64,000 nt of DNA, from NCBI RefSeq assembly GCF_000745775.1, contig NZ_JQJY01000003.1:248001-312000 (forward strand), in the 5' to 3' direction. The number at the start of each line of letters is the position of its first letter. The stretch's first letter is position 1. This DNA is from Flavobacterium sp. ASV13. Lineage in GTDB: Bacteria; Bacteroidota; Bacteroidia; Flavobacteriales; Flavobacteriaceae. A model generated the notes under the pieces. That model searched no databases, was not told the DNA's origin, and worked only from the letters and a program-made list of their open reading frames with translations. The position numbers were made by a program, and so were the translations under genes. Shown here piece after piece: positions 23,637 through 32,039 of this stretch.

Positions 23637-25154
23637 TTACAATTCTATTCGGTTAATGTAATTCAAAGCGCTGTTTTTATCCTCTAAAACATTTAAAACA
23701 TCAAATACTTTATCAGACCAGCCGGCTATTAAATATACATCGTTTTTTTCGATGTTTATTGGCGACTGACCGTAACCTGCCAAATCGAACAAATACAATT
23801 TTGCATTTGGAGCGATCTTTTTGTATCGGTTCCAGGAGTTTGCAAATGAGTCTTTTGTGTAAGCATTGTTCCACATTTGAACATCTGTAAACAACATTAC
23901 TTTGTCTACAATTTCTTTTCGACTTATTAAATCTTCCAAAACCAAATGACCATTTGTAGCGTAACCCACTTCACCTTCACGTTTGTAATATTCATTGACA
24001 TTTGCCAATATACTTCGTTTTGGCATATTGATTATTTTCCAACGATCACCAAACATACCGCTTACCACATTTTTACAACGGCTTTGCATCAACATACCCA
24101 ACATTAAACCGATATCATAAAGCAATACTTTACTTTTTAGCGAAATTGGCTGTTGCATTGAACCTGAAACGTCACAAGCGATTACAACTGATGTGTTTAC
24201 ATCAAAACCTTTTATGTTTTGTGAACTGATTGTAACGGCATCTTCCAAAGCATCTAAAACCATTGAAGTGAATTTAAAATTCAAATCTTTCAGTTCACGA
24301 TAAGCAGATAAAAATCGGAATGGCAATTGTTTGGAGTTTACGACTGCTTTTTCGTTAGAAAGATAATCGCATACTTTCAACATATGAAAACCTGAAACAT
24401 TCGCTTCTAAGATATTTCGTAAGTTACGCAACAAAGCCATGTAACCTATTTTACCGCTGTCGATTAATTCTTCCCATTTTTGAGTGAATGCTTTTTGTTT
24501 TTCAAATTCATTACCAAACTTTATTTGACCTAATTGCGACAACTCCGTTTCCCAAGTATATGGCGTTTGCAAAGTGTTACTCGCAACTTTATTAAAGATT
24601 GCTTGCTGTGCTTCGTCTTTTGCTTTCGGGTGAACCAAAAACAATGCGTCTTTTAATTTAACCGCGCCATCGCGATTGTATTTTGCCAATTGGTATTCAT
24701 CAAATTTATTGAAGGAAACTGCCAAACCTTTTTGTATTTGTTTTGACAAACGGTTTAATTTTTTAATACCATTACGTTCGTTTGCCATTTGGTAATACGC
24801 TAACAATTCTGTTATCTCGTCTGCACGCTGAATTACGTGTGTTATCATTTTACTGATTAATGAATCGCCAGAATAAATCTTAGCCAATTCTACAACCAAA
24901 ACCAATGGCACAGAACGCATATGCATTTCGTTACGGGCATAAACCGCCAGCTTTGCCACAAATTCCGGATTACATTTTTTGATTAAGCTTTGTATTCTTT
25001 CTAAACGAGCTTTATCCTTTTCATAAAACGAAGCATTCAAACTTGTAGTTACAACTGCTGCATACAATTCATATTCTGATGTTAAAGAAAAAGCTGGAGC
25101 ATTTTCATGATTAACTATATTGTTTTTCTCTTTTGCTAAAAAATTGAATTTCAT
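23637..25154 (-). CDS. rsr: Ro60-family TROVE/vWA RNA-binding protein (Rsr)
   Basis: A 505-aa bacterial Ro60 orthologue, close to the usual 500-540 aa. A HEAT-like TROVE ring covers about residues 25-315 (VKLKDALFLVHPK is typical). A von Willebrand A domain covers about 322-500 with the MIDAS set D328, S330, S332 (CDVSGSM) and LFTDVQMW. Ro60 binds Y RNAs on its outer surface and misfolded RNA ends in its central hole, and with Y RNA can gate exonucleases such as PNPase. Here it is directly upstream of five Y-RNA-like elements and rtcB, so ring, guide RNAs and ligase form one module. Confidence 0.95.
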   Translation of the reverse strand: MKFNFLAKEKNNIVNHENAPAFSLTSEYELYAAVVTTSLNASFYEKDKARLERIQSLIKKCNPEFVAKLAVYARNEMHMRSVPLVLVVELAKIYSGDSLISKMITHVIQRADEITELLAYYQMANERNGIKKLNRLSKQIQKGLAVSFNKFDEYQLAKYNRDGAVKLKDALFLVHPKAKDEAQQAIFNKVASNTLQTPYTWETELSQLGQIKFGNEFEKQKAFTQKWEELIDSGKIGYMALLRNLRNILEANVSGFHMLKVCDYLSNEKAVVNSKQLPFRFLSAYRELKDLNFKFTSMVLDALEDAVTISSQNIKGFDVNTSVVIACDVSGSMQQPISLKSKVLLYDIGLMLGMLMQSRCKNVVSGMFGDRWKIINMPKRSILANVNEYYKREGEVGYATNGHLVLEDLISRKEIVDKVMLFTDVQMWNNAYTKDSFANSWNRYKKIAPNAKLYLFDLAGYGQSPINIEKNDVYLIAGWSDKVFDVLNVLEDKNSALNYINRIEL

Positions 25155-25203
25155 AATTTCTGGTTTTTAAAATTAGACAATGGTTATTGTTTTATTTCTT
25201 GAG

Positions 25204-25241
25204 CAAAGATTTCGGAACTACTGCGCAATTATTTTGCGCAG
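25204..25241 (-). promoter_or_regulatory. Operator-promoter of rsr
   Basis: The palindrome CTGCGCAA-N5-TTGCGCAG (25221-25241), a 9-nt gap and AATCTTTG (25211-25204) on the minus strand lie 50-87 nt before the rsr ATG. The palindrome plus two flanking bases (23 bp) is identical to the copy at 23602-23624. With a weak -33 region, an activator or a de-repressed weak promoter is likely. Confidence 0.65.
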
Positions 25242-25263
25242 TAAAAAAAGAATTTTAAATTTG
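25233..25263 (+). promoter_or_regulatory. Promoter of the HD-WYL unit, overlapping the rsr operator
   Basis: TTTG at 25233-25236, a 19-nt spacer and TAAATTTG at 25256-25263 match the consensus. The -33 TTTG lies inside the right arm of the palindrome, so a protein bound there would affect both divergent units. The transcript would start only a few bases before the ATG at 25277. Confidence 0.6.
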
Positions 25264-25276
25264 AGTAAAAAACAAG

Positions 25277-25891
25277 ATGAATTTAAAAGAAATCTATTCT
25301 GAATTACTCTCAAAAATTGGCTTTTCAGCAAATGAAATTCAGCAAAAATGGAAAGATTTAGAAAAGGCATATTCAGGAAAATCAAGGCATTATCATAATC
25401 TTAACCATTTAAAAGAAATGATTGAGAGCTTTGAAATCTATCGGGACAAACTTGAAAACCCAAACGAAATATTATTTTCTATTTTTTATCATGATTTTGT
25501 TTATTCGGCTTCTAAAAAAGATAATGAACTCAAAAGTGCCGAATATGCTTTGACTATTTTAACTGAGAATATTGATCTAAATAAACAATTGGTTTTTGAT
25601 GCAATCTGTGCCACACAGCAACATCAGCAAAATGTAATAGAAGATATTAATTGGTTAATCGATTTTGATTTGAAAATCCTTGCTAAAGATTGGGAAGATT
25701 ATAAAATCTATTTCGAACAAATTCGAAAAGAGTATCGCATTTATCCTGATTTTCTATACAAACCTGGAAGAGCAAAAGCTTTAAAACACTTTCTGGAAAA
25801 TGAATTTATTTTTCAAACCGAGGAATTTAGGAGTTTATATGAGGAGAAAGCGAGAATTAATATTGAAAAAGAAATTTCATTTTTAATATAA
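25277..25891 (+). CDS. Predicted metal-dependent HD phosphohydrolase (COG4339-like)
   Basis: A 204-aa soluble all-helical protein. Metal-site landmarks are RHYHNLNHLKEM (~37-48) and the HD pair in IFYHDFVYS (~72-80), with further Asp residues in INWLIDFDLKIL. This is the COG4339 group of predicted HD phosphohydrolases, whose substrate is not established. It diverges from rsr across a 122-nt region with the shared palindrome and precedes the WYL gene, so it is likely part of the RNA-repair regulon. Removing cyclic phosphates or hydrolysing a nucleotide signal are both possible roles and purely inferred. Confidence 0.8.
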   Translation: MNLKEIYSELLSKIGFSANEIQQKWKDLEKAYSGKSRHYHNLNHLKEMIESFEIYRDKLENPNEILFSIFYHDFVYSASKKDNELKSAEYALTILTENIDLNKQLVFDAICATQQHQQNVIEDINWLIDFDLKILAKDWEDYKIYFEQIRKEYRIYPDFLYKPGRAKALKHFLENEFIFQTEEFRSLYEEKARINIEKEISFLI

Positions 25892-25900
25892 AGTATATCT

Positions 25901-25928
25901 GTAGAGACGCACTGCAGTGCGTCTCTAC
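25901..25928. repeat. Perfect 28-bp palindrome
   Basis: GTAGAGACGCACTG and its exact reverse complement meet without spacer. A degenerate relative is at 4919-4946. It lies 9 nt after the HD gene stop and may act as a terminator or an exported-mRNA end, but no T-tract follows. It seems to be a dispersed repeat. Confidence 0.6.
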
Positions 25929-25984
25929 GGGAAATTGTAACGAAAATAAAAATCATTGAAAACAAGATTTCATTATTAACGTAA

Positions 25985-26090
25985 ATGCGTGAGGGATTGA
26001 AGTGGAGCTCTTTTTTAAGGCGATTTTTCTTCGCCTTAAAAAAAAGCGGGAACGTAAAGCCCGGCCCGGAGGGACACGCCCAAAAAAACA
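25985..26090. repeat. GC-rich repeat-like element in front of the WYL gene
   Basis: The element starts near GAGGGATTGAAG, contains a perfect 13-bp hairpin (26011-26023 with 26031-26043, TTTTTTAAGGCGA) and ends with AAAGCCCGGCCC and GGGACACGCCC. It is much richer in GC than its surroundings. It is open in frame with the WYL gene, which makes that ORF look 37 codons too long. This wording resembles repeats seen in many Flavobacteriia intergenic regions (recalled, not searched). Confidence 0.5.
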
Positions 26091-26095
26091 TTCTT

Positions 26096-27133
26096 ATGTC
26101 ACAAAATAAAAATGCCTTAATTCGGTACAAGACAATCGATAAATGTCTGCAGAATAAATACCGGCAATGGACTCTTGAAGATTTAATTGAATGTTGTTCT
26201 GAAGCTTTATTTGAATATGAAGGACGACAAAATCCAATTAGCAAGCGAACGATTCAGATGGATATTCAGTTGATGCGAAGTGAAAAACTTGGTTATAATG
26301 CGCCGATCGTTGTTTACGACAAAAAGTATTATAAGTATGAAGACGAAGATTTTTCGATAACGGATATTCCATTGACGGAAACAGATATGAATGTTTTGAC
26401 CGAAACGGTTTCGATGTTGAAACAGTTTAAAGACTTTTCTCTTTTTAATGATGTATCCGATATTCTACAGCGATTGGAGGACAAAATCTACGCCGAAAAA
26501 TCGCACACAAAGCCAGTAATCTATTTGGATAAAAACGAAAATTTAAAAGGCTTACATTATTTAGATGAAATTTATCAGGCGATTATTAAAAAGGTTGTAC
26601 TTATAATTACCTATAAATCTTTTAAATCGCGAGAAGAAACCAAATTCCATTTTCATCCTTTTATATTAAAGGAATTTAATAATCGCTGGTTCTTGATTGG
26701 TAAAACCAAAAGTTCACAACCCATTACCAATTTAGCACTTGATCGTATAATGGGTATTGATTATGATTTTAATGTTCAATATCTCGAAGAAGATTTTGAT
26801 GCCGAGTCCTATTATAAAGACATCATTGGTGTGACCGTTAATGCAGGTTTAAAACCCAGACCCATTGAACTTTTGATTGATGCCAGTAATGCGCCTTATG
26901 TGCTCACAAAACCCTTGCATCCATCACAACGACTGATTATGGAAAATGAAGATAAAAGCATCATTGTGCATTTATTTATTTCGCCCAATTATGAAATGGA
27001 ACGCCTTTTATTAGGTTTTGGAGATTCTATTGAAATTCTCCGACCTGAAAACTTGCGAAACAGAATGAAAAAGATTCTGCAGAATGCATTGTGCAAATAC
27101 GAAACAGAGCATAAAACAGATTTAAACGCATAA
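26096..27133 (+). CDS. WYL-domain transcriptional regulator
   Basis: A 345-aa protein. The start is set at MSQNKNALIRYKTID, because the frame upstream runs through a repeat. The N-terminal ~75 residues are an HTH-like region (WTLEDLIECCSEALFEYEG, SKRTIQMDIQLMRSEKLGY). A WYL-type ligand domain lies at about 165-260, with VVLIITYKSFKSREETKFHFHPFILKEFNNRWFLIG, and a WCX-like C-terminal part follows. WYL proteins sense nucleic acids or nucleotides and often control RNA-repair and defence genes. Its place beside the rsr-rtcB locus makes it the best candidate to bind the shared palindrome. Confidence 0.88.
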   Translation: MSQNKNALIRYKTIDKCLQNKYRQWTLEDLIECCSEALFEYEGRQNPISKRTIQMDIQLMRSEKLGYNAPIVVYDKKYYKYEDEDFSITDIPLTETDMNVLTETVSMLKQFKDFSLFNDVSDILQRLEDKIYAEKSHTKPVIYLDKNENLKGLHYLDEIYQAIIKKVVLIITYKSFKSREETKFHFHPFILKEFNNRWFLIGKTKSSQPITNLALDRIMGIDYDFNVQYLEEDFDAESYYKDIIGVTVNAGLKPRPIELLIDASNAPYVLTKPLHPSQRLIMENEDKSIIVHLFISPNYEMERLLLGFGDSIEILRPENLRNRMKKILQNALCKYETEHKTDLNA

Positions 27134-27300
27134 TTTTTTAAATAATACCGAATTAAAACGCGTTTTAAAATCAAAAAAGTTTTTTTACCGCATGAATTTT
27201 GTTAAAATTTCAAAAAAGAATAGTATATTTCAGTTAAAATTTAACCATAAAACCCTAGAAACCAAAGGCATTTTTTAATTAACCAAAAATTTATTTAAAA

Positions 27301-27336
27301 ATAATATGCATGCATAGTATTTTTTAATTATATTTG
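27301..27336 (+). promoter_or_regulatory. Promoter and probable MarR operator of the fad operon
   Basis: A 20-bp near-palindrome at 27301-27320, centred on ATGCATGCAT with one mismatched pair, lies where the -33 element of the -7 box TATATTTG (27329-27336) should be. A dyad of this size at the promoter of a MarR gene fits autorepression, with release by acyl-CoA or fatty acid as a likely signal. Confidence 0.5.
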
Positions 27337-27354
27337 AAATCGATATAGTTACCT

Positions 27355-27813
27355 ATGAAAGATAAAACGATAGATTATATTTTGAGAGCGACATGGCAAG
27401 CTGTTTCAAGAATGTATAATGAAGAAGCTGCAAAATACGATGCCACAATGGCGACAGGATTTGCACTTTTAAGCATGGACAAGGAAGAAGGAACACCATC
27501 GACCGCTTTAGGCCCAAGAATGGGAATGGAAGCCACAAGCTTAACCAGAACGCTCAAATCTATGGAAGAAAAAGGTTTAATTGTTCGCAAGAAAAACCCA
27601 AGTGACGGCCGAGGTGTTTTAATTTACCTGACCGAATTTGGAAAAGAAAAAAGAGATTTATCTAAAAATACCGTTCTAAAATTTAATGAGACCGTTAGAA
27701 AACATGTATCAGACGAAAAGCTGAAACATTTTATCGAAGTTTCTGAAATTATAAACGAACTGATTCACGATAAAAACATATTTAATCAAACAGAAAATAC
27801 AGAAAATGAATAG
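27355..27813 (+). CDS. MarR-family transcriptional regulator of fatty-acid degradation
   Basis: A 152-aa winged-helix protein of normal MarR size. The recognition helix is around MGMEATSLTRTLKSMEEKGLI and the wing contains RKKNPSDGRGVLIYLTEFG. It is the first gene of the operon that runs into fadN, fadA and fadE, 55 nt before fadN, so it most likely represses the pathway and itself. The inducer is inferred to be an acyl-CoA. Confidence 0.88.
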   Translation: MKDKTIDYILRATWQAVSRMYNEEAAKYDATMATGFALLSMDKEEGTPSTALGPRMGMEATSLTRTLKSMEEKGLIVRKKNPSDGRGVLIYLTEFGKEKRDLSKNTVLKFNETVRKHVSDEKLKHFIEVSEIINELIHDKNIFNQTENTENE

Positions 27814-27868
27814 TATTTCTTTTCAGGAGATAATTCAGATTCTAGCTTACAAAACAAATTAACAAACT

Positions 27869-30259
27869 ATGAAACGCACAATTAAAAAAGTTGCTGTAAT
27901 TGGATCCGGAATTATGGGTTCAGGAATAGCTTGCCATTTTGCCAATATTGGTGTTGAAGTTTTACTTCTTGACATCGTACCGCGCGAATTGACCGAGGCT
28001 GAAGCTAAAAAAGGATTAACTCTTGAAAGTAAAGCTGTTCGCAACCGAGTGGTAAATGAGCACTTGGCGAATTCATTAAAATCGAAACCATCTCCTATTT
28101 ACAGTCAAAAATTTGCAAACCGAATCACAACTGGAAATACGACAGACGATATGGCAAAAATTGCTAATGTTGACTGGATTATCGAGGTTGTTGTAGAGCG
28201 TTTAGACATTAAGAAATTAGTTTTTGAACAAATCGAGAAATTCCGTAAACCGGGAACTTTAGTTACATCTAATACTTCTGGTATTCCAATTCATTTTATG
28301 AGTGAAGGAAGAAGCGAAGATTTTCAACAACACTTTTGCGGAACACACTTTTTTAACCCTGCGCGTTACTTAAAATTATTTGAAATTATTCCTGGTCCAA
28401 AAACTTCAACTGAAGTATTGGATTTCTTAAACGAATACGGATCTAAATTCTTAGGAAAAACATCTGTTGTTGCTAAAGATACTCCGGCGTTTATTGGAAA
28501 CAGAATTGGTATTTACGGAATCCAGAGTTTATTCCATTTAGTTAAAGAAATGGGATTAACTATCGAAGAAGTTGATAAATTGACTGGTCCGGTTATTGGT
28601 CGTCCAAAATCGGCTACTTTCCGTACTGTTGACGTTGTTGGTTTGGATACTTTGGTACACGTTGCTAACGGTATTTACGAAAACTGCCCGAACGACGAAC
28701 AACACGAATTGTTCAAACTTCCAGATTTCATCAACAAAATGATGGAGAATAATTGGTTAGGAAGCAAAACCGGACAAGGTTTCTACAAAAAAGTAGATAA
28801 AGATATTCTTTCTCTTGACTTAAATACATTAGAATACCGTGCTGCAAAAAAAGCAAATTTTGCAACTCTTGAGTTGACAAAAACTATCGATAAACCAATC
28901 AATCGTTTTAAAGTTTTAGTAAAAGGAACAGATAAAGCGGGAGAATTCTACCGTAAGAGTTTCGCTGGAATGTTTGCTTATGTGTCAAACAGAGTTCCTG
29001 AAATCTCAGACGAATTATACAAAATTGATGATGCCATGAAAGCTGGTTTTGGATGGGAAAATGGTCCATTCGAAATCTGGGATGCTATTGGTGTTGCCAA
29101 AGGAATTGAAATCATGAAAGCTGAAGGTTTAGCGCCTGCTGCATGGGTTACTGAAATGTTGGCTTCTGGAAGTGACAGTTTCTATACTGTAAAAGAAGGA
29201 GCTACTTATTTCTATAATATTCCAACAAAATCTCAAGTAAAAGTTCCTGGACAAGATTCATTCATTATTCTAAACAACATTCGCGAAAGCAAAAAAGTTT
29301 GGAGCAATAGTGGTGCAATTATTCAGGATTTAGGAGACGGAATCTTAAACTTAGAATTCCAATCTAAAATGAATACAATTGGTGGTGACGTTCTTGCTGC
29401 AATCAATAAAGCAATCGACTTATCTGAAAAAGAATATCAAGGTTTAGTTATTGGAAACCAGGCAGCGAATTTCTCTGTTGGGGCTAATATCGGAATGATT
29501 TTCATGATGGCGGTTGAACAGGAATACGATGAATTGAACATGGCAATTAAATTGTTCCAAGACACCATGATGCGTGTTCGTTACTCTTCTATTCCAGTAG
29601 TAGTTGCACCTCACGGAATGACTTTTGGTGGTGGATGCGAAATGAGCTTACACGCTGATAAAGTGGTTGCTGCTGCAGAAACGTACATGGGATTAGTTGA
29701 ATTTGGTGTTGGTGTAATTCCTGGTGGTGGTGGTTCTAAAGAAATGACTTTAAGAGCTTCAGATTTATTCCGCAAAAACGATGTGGAATTGAATGTTCTT
29801 CAAGAGTATTTCTTGACAATCGCAATGGCTAAAGTTTCGACTTCTGGTTATGAAGCTTTTGACACTGGACTTTTACAGCACGGAAAAGACGTTATTGTAG
29901 TAAACAAAGATCGTCAGATTGCTGAAGCTAAAAAACATGCATTGTTAATGGCGGAAGCTGGTTACACACAACCAATCAGAAGAACTGATGTGAAAGTATT
30001 AGGAAAACAAGCTTTAGGTATGTTCTTAGTTGGAACAGATCAAATGGAAGCTGGAAAATACATTTCTGAGCACGACAAGAAAATCGCTAACAAACTGGCT
30101 TATGTAATGGCTGGAGGTGATTTATCTGAAGCAACTTTAGTATCTGAACAATATTTATTAGATATCGAACGTGAAGCTTTCTTGAGTTTATGTACAGAAA
30201 GAAAAACTCTGGAGCGTATTCAATATATGTTAACTAAAGGAAAACCGCTTCGTAACTAG
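27869..30259 (+). CDS. fadN: 3-hydroxyacyl-CoA dehydrogenase / enoyl-CoA hydratase fusion
   Basis: A 796-aa bifunctional beta-oxidation enzyme. The N-terminal Rossmann domain starts VAVIGSGIMGSGIACHFAN (~8-26) with dehydrogenase signatures such as GTHFFNPARYLKL and DTPAFIGNRIGIYG. The C-terminal crotonase part (~490-720) holds the oxyanion-hole segments AANFSVGANIG and TFGGGCEMSLHAD. The order dehydrogenase-then-hydratase is that of FadN (B. subtilis-type), not FadB. It hydrates enoyl-CoA and oxidises the 3-hydroxyacyl-CoA, feeding the thiolase encoded next. Confidence 0.93.
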   Translation: MKRTIKKVAVIGSGIMGSGIACHFANIGVEVLLLDIVPRELTEAEAKKGLTLESKAVRNRVVNEHLANSLKSKPSPIYSQKFANRITTGNTTDDMAKIANVDWIIEVVVERLDIKKLVFEQIEKFRKPGTLVTSNTSGIPIHFMSEGRSEDFQQHFCGTHFFNPARYLKLFEIIPGPKTSTEVLDFLNEYGSKFLGKTSVVAKDTPAFIGNRIGIYGIQSLFHLVKEMGLTIEEVDKLTGPVIGRPKSATFRTVDVVGLDTLVHVANGIYENCPNDEQHELFKLPDFINKMMENNWLGSKTGQGFYKKVDKDILSLDLNTLEYRAAKKANFATLELTKTIDKPINRFKVLVKGTDKAGEFYRKSFAGMFAYVSNRVPEISDELYKIDDAMKAGFGWENGPFEIWDAIGVAKGIEIMKAEGLAPAAWVTEMLASGSDSFYTVKEGATYFYNIPTKSQVKVPGQDSFIILNNIRESKKVWSNSGAIIQDLGDGILNLEFQSKMNTIGGDVLAAINKAIDLSEKEYQGLVIGNQAANFSVGANIGMIFMMAVEQEYDELNMAIKLFQDTMMRVRYSSIPVVVAPHGMTFGGGCEMSLHADKVVAAAETYMGLVEFGVGVIPGGGGSKEMTLRASDLFRKNDVELNVLQEYFLTIAMAKVSTSGYEAFDTGLLQHGKDVIVVNKDRQIAEAKKHALLMAEAGYTQPIRRTDVKVLGKQALGMFLVGTDQMEAGKYISEHDKKIANKLAYVMAGGDLSEATLVSEQYLLDIEREAFLSLCTERKTLERIQYMLTKGKPLRN

Positions 30260-30340
30260 AAAATAGAACAAAGAGAATAGAATATAGATTTAAGACTTTG
30301 TAAAGTCTATTTTCTATACTCTATCTTCTATACTCTTAAA
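30257..30340. repeat. ATAGAATAGAATATAG-type inverted repeat between fadN and fadA
   Basis: Left arm 30257-30291 and right arm 30305-30338 are imperfectly complementary. It belongs to the same word family as the hairpin before rtcB. It sits inside an operon, so it must allow read-through; it may be a spacer or an RNA-stability element. Confidence 0.55.
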
Positions 30341-30352
30341 AAACAAAAACAA

Positions 30353-31534
30353 ATGAAAACAGCATATATAGTAAAAGCATATAGAACAGCAGTTGGAAAA
30401 GCTCCAAAAGGTGTTTTTAGATTTAAAAGACCTGATGAATTAGCTGCAGAAACGATCCAATTTATGATGGATGAACTGCCTGATTTTGATAAAAAACGCA
30501 TCGACGACGTTATGGTAGGAAATGCCATGCCGGAAGCAGAACAAGGTTTAAACGTTGGACGTTTGATCTCTTTAATGGGACTAAAAGTGGAAGATGTTCC
30601 TGGAGTTACGGTTAACCGTTACTGCGCATCTGGATTAGAAACTATCGGAATGGCGACTGCTAAAATCCAATCAGGAATGGCAGATTGTATCATCGCTGGT
30701 GGTGCAGAAAGTATGAGTTTTATTCCGATGGGAGGTTACAAACCAACTCCGGATTATAAAGTTGCCGCTGCAGGTCACGAAGATTACTATTGGGGAATGG
30801 GTTTAACTGCTGAAGCGGTGGCTAACCAATACAAAATCTCAAGAGAAGATCAGGATGAGTTTGCTTATAACTCTCATATGAAAGCGTTGAAAGCGCAAGC
30901 AGAAGGAAAATTTGACAAACAAATCGTTCCAATTACTGTTGAGCAGACTTTCATCAATGAAAATGGTAAAAAAGAAACTAAATCATACGTTGTAAATAAA
31001 GACGAAGGTCCAAGAGCTGGAACTTCTAAAGAAGCTTTAGCAGGTTTAAAACCAGTTTTCGCTGCTGACGGAAGTGTAACTGCTGGTAACTCTTCTCAAA
31101 TGAGTGACGGTGCTGCATTCGTTTTAATCATGAGCGAAGAAATGGTAAAAGAATTAAACCTTGAGCCAATCGCACGTTTAGTAAACTTTGCTTCTTCCGG
31201 TGTTGAGCCAAGAATCATGGGTATTGGTCCTGTAAAAGCAATTCCGAAAGCTTTGAAACAAGCGGGATTAACATTAAACGATATCGAATTAATCGAATTA
31301 AACGAGGCTTTTGCTTCACAGGCTTTAGCAGTTACTCGTGAGTTAAACATTAATCCGGAAATCGTAAACGTAAACGGTGGAGCTATCTCTTTAGGACACC
31401 CTCTGGGTTGTACAGGTGCTAAACTTTCTGTTCAGTTATTCGACGAAATGAAACGCAGAGGTAACAAATACGGAATCGTTTCGATGTGTGTGGGAACTGG
31501 ACAAGGAAGTGCTGGTATTTACGAGGTTCTTTAA
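30353..31534 (+). CDS. fadA: Acetyl-CoA acyltransferase (3-ketoacyl-CoA thiolase)
   Basis: A 393-aa thiolase with all catalytic landmarks: the acylated Cys in VNRYCASGLETI (~90), ELNEAFASQAL, VNGGAISLGHPLGCTGAK (His), and the second Cys in GIVSMCVGTGQGSAGI near the C-terminus. It cleaves 3-ketoacyl-CoA with CoA to acetyl-CoA in the last step of each beta-oxidation round. It is the third gene of the MarR-fadN-fadA-fadE operon. Confidence 0.95.
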   Translation: MKTAYIVKAYRTAVGKAPKGVFRFKRPDELAAETIQFMMDELPDFDKKRIDDVMVGNAMPEAEQGLNVGRLISLMGLKVEDVPGVTVNRYCASGLETIGMATAKIQSGMADCIIAGGAESMSFIPMGGYKPTPDYKVAAAGHEDYYWGMGLTAEAVANQYKISREDQDEFAYNSHMKALKAQAEGKFDKQIVPITVEQTFINENGKKETKSYVVNKDEGPRAGTSKEALAGLKPVFAADGSVTAGNSSQMSDGAAFVLIMSEEMVKELNLEPIARLVNFASSGVEPRIMGIGPVKAIPKALKQAGLTLNDIELIELNEAFASQALAVTRELNINPEIVNVNGGAISLGHPLGCTGAKLSVQLFDEMKRRGNKYGIVSMCVGTGQGSAGIYEVL

Positions 31535-31535
31535 A

Positions 31536-31585
31536 AAGAGAATAGAACATAGAATATAGAGAATAGATGTTTTCTTTGAGAATAA
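31536..31585. repeat. ATAGAATATAG-type repeat left of the four-helix gene
   Basis: AGAGAATAGAACATAGAATA and neighbours match the left-arm wording of the 22909 and 30257 repeats. The complementary wording appears right of the four-helix gene at 32040, so that gene is bracketed by inverted copies. Confidence 0.5.
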
Positions 31586-31685
31586 AGAGATATACTTTTT
31601 TAGAATAATAAAATGTTCTAAAAACAAATAAAATAGTAATAATCCTACTTTTTTATTTTAATTTCTTAAATTGACTCAAAAAAAT

Positions 31686-32036
31686 ATGAGACATAATTAT
31701 AAGAACTTAAAGATTTGGAAGATCGGAATTTCAATTGCTAATGAAATTTCAGATGTATTAATAGAATTTCCTAAACACGAACGATACGATTTGAGCTCTC
31801 AAATAAGCAGATGTTCAGTTTCGATGCCTAGTAATATTGCGGAAGGATCTTCAAGAACCGATAAGTCTTTTAGTCATTTTATAGACATTTCTCTTGGTTC
31901 TTCATTTGAACTAGTTACACAATTATTGATTGCTAAACATAGAAAATATATAAACGAGATACAATTTAACCAATTAGAAATTAAAATAGAAGAATTCCAA
32001 AGAATGACAATGAGTTTCCAAAACGGGCTAAAGTAA
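31686..32036 (+). CDS. Four-helix-bundle protein (23S rRNA intervening-sequence / S23 family)
   Basis: A 116-aa protein that starts at the ATG of MRHNYKNLKIWKIGIS; an upstream TTG is less likely. The family signature is visible: LKIWKIGISIANEI, then FPKHERYDLSSQISRCSVSMPSNIAEGSSR (20 of these residues alone are diagnostic). Such proteins are encoded in rRNA intervening sequences of some spirochaetes and occur free in many Bacteroidota; their function is unknown. It interrupts the fad operon and is flanked on both sides by the same repeat family, which suggests a small mobile or hitch-hiking cassette. Confidence 0.88.
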   Translation: MRHNYKNLKIWKIGISIANEISDVLIEFPKHERYDLSSQISRCSVSMPSNIAEGSSRTDKSFSHFIDISLGSSFELVTQLLIAKHRKYINEIQFNQLEIKIEEFQRMTMSFQNGLK

Positions 32037-32039
32037 AAG

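Noticed and set aside
25985-26095. 37-residue N-terminal extension of the WYL protein
   Set aside because: It is encoded by a GC-rich repeat with a strong hairpin; the family-like sequence begins at MSQNKN (26096).
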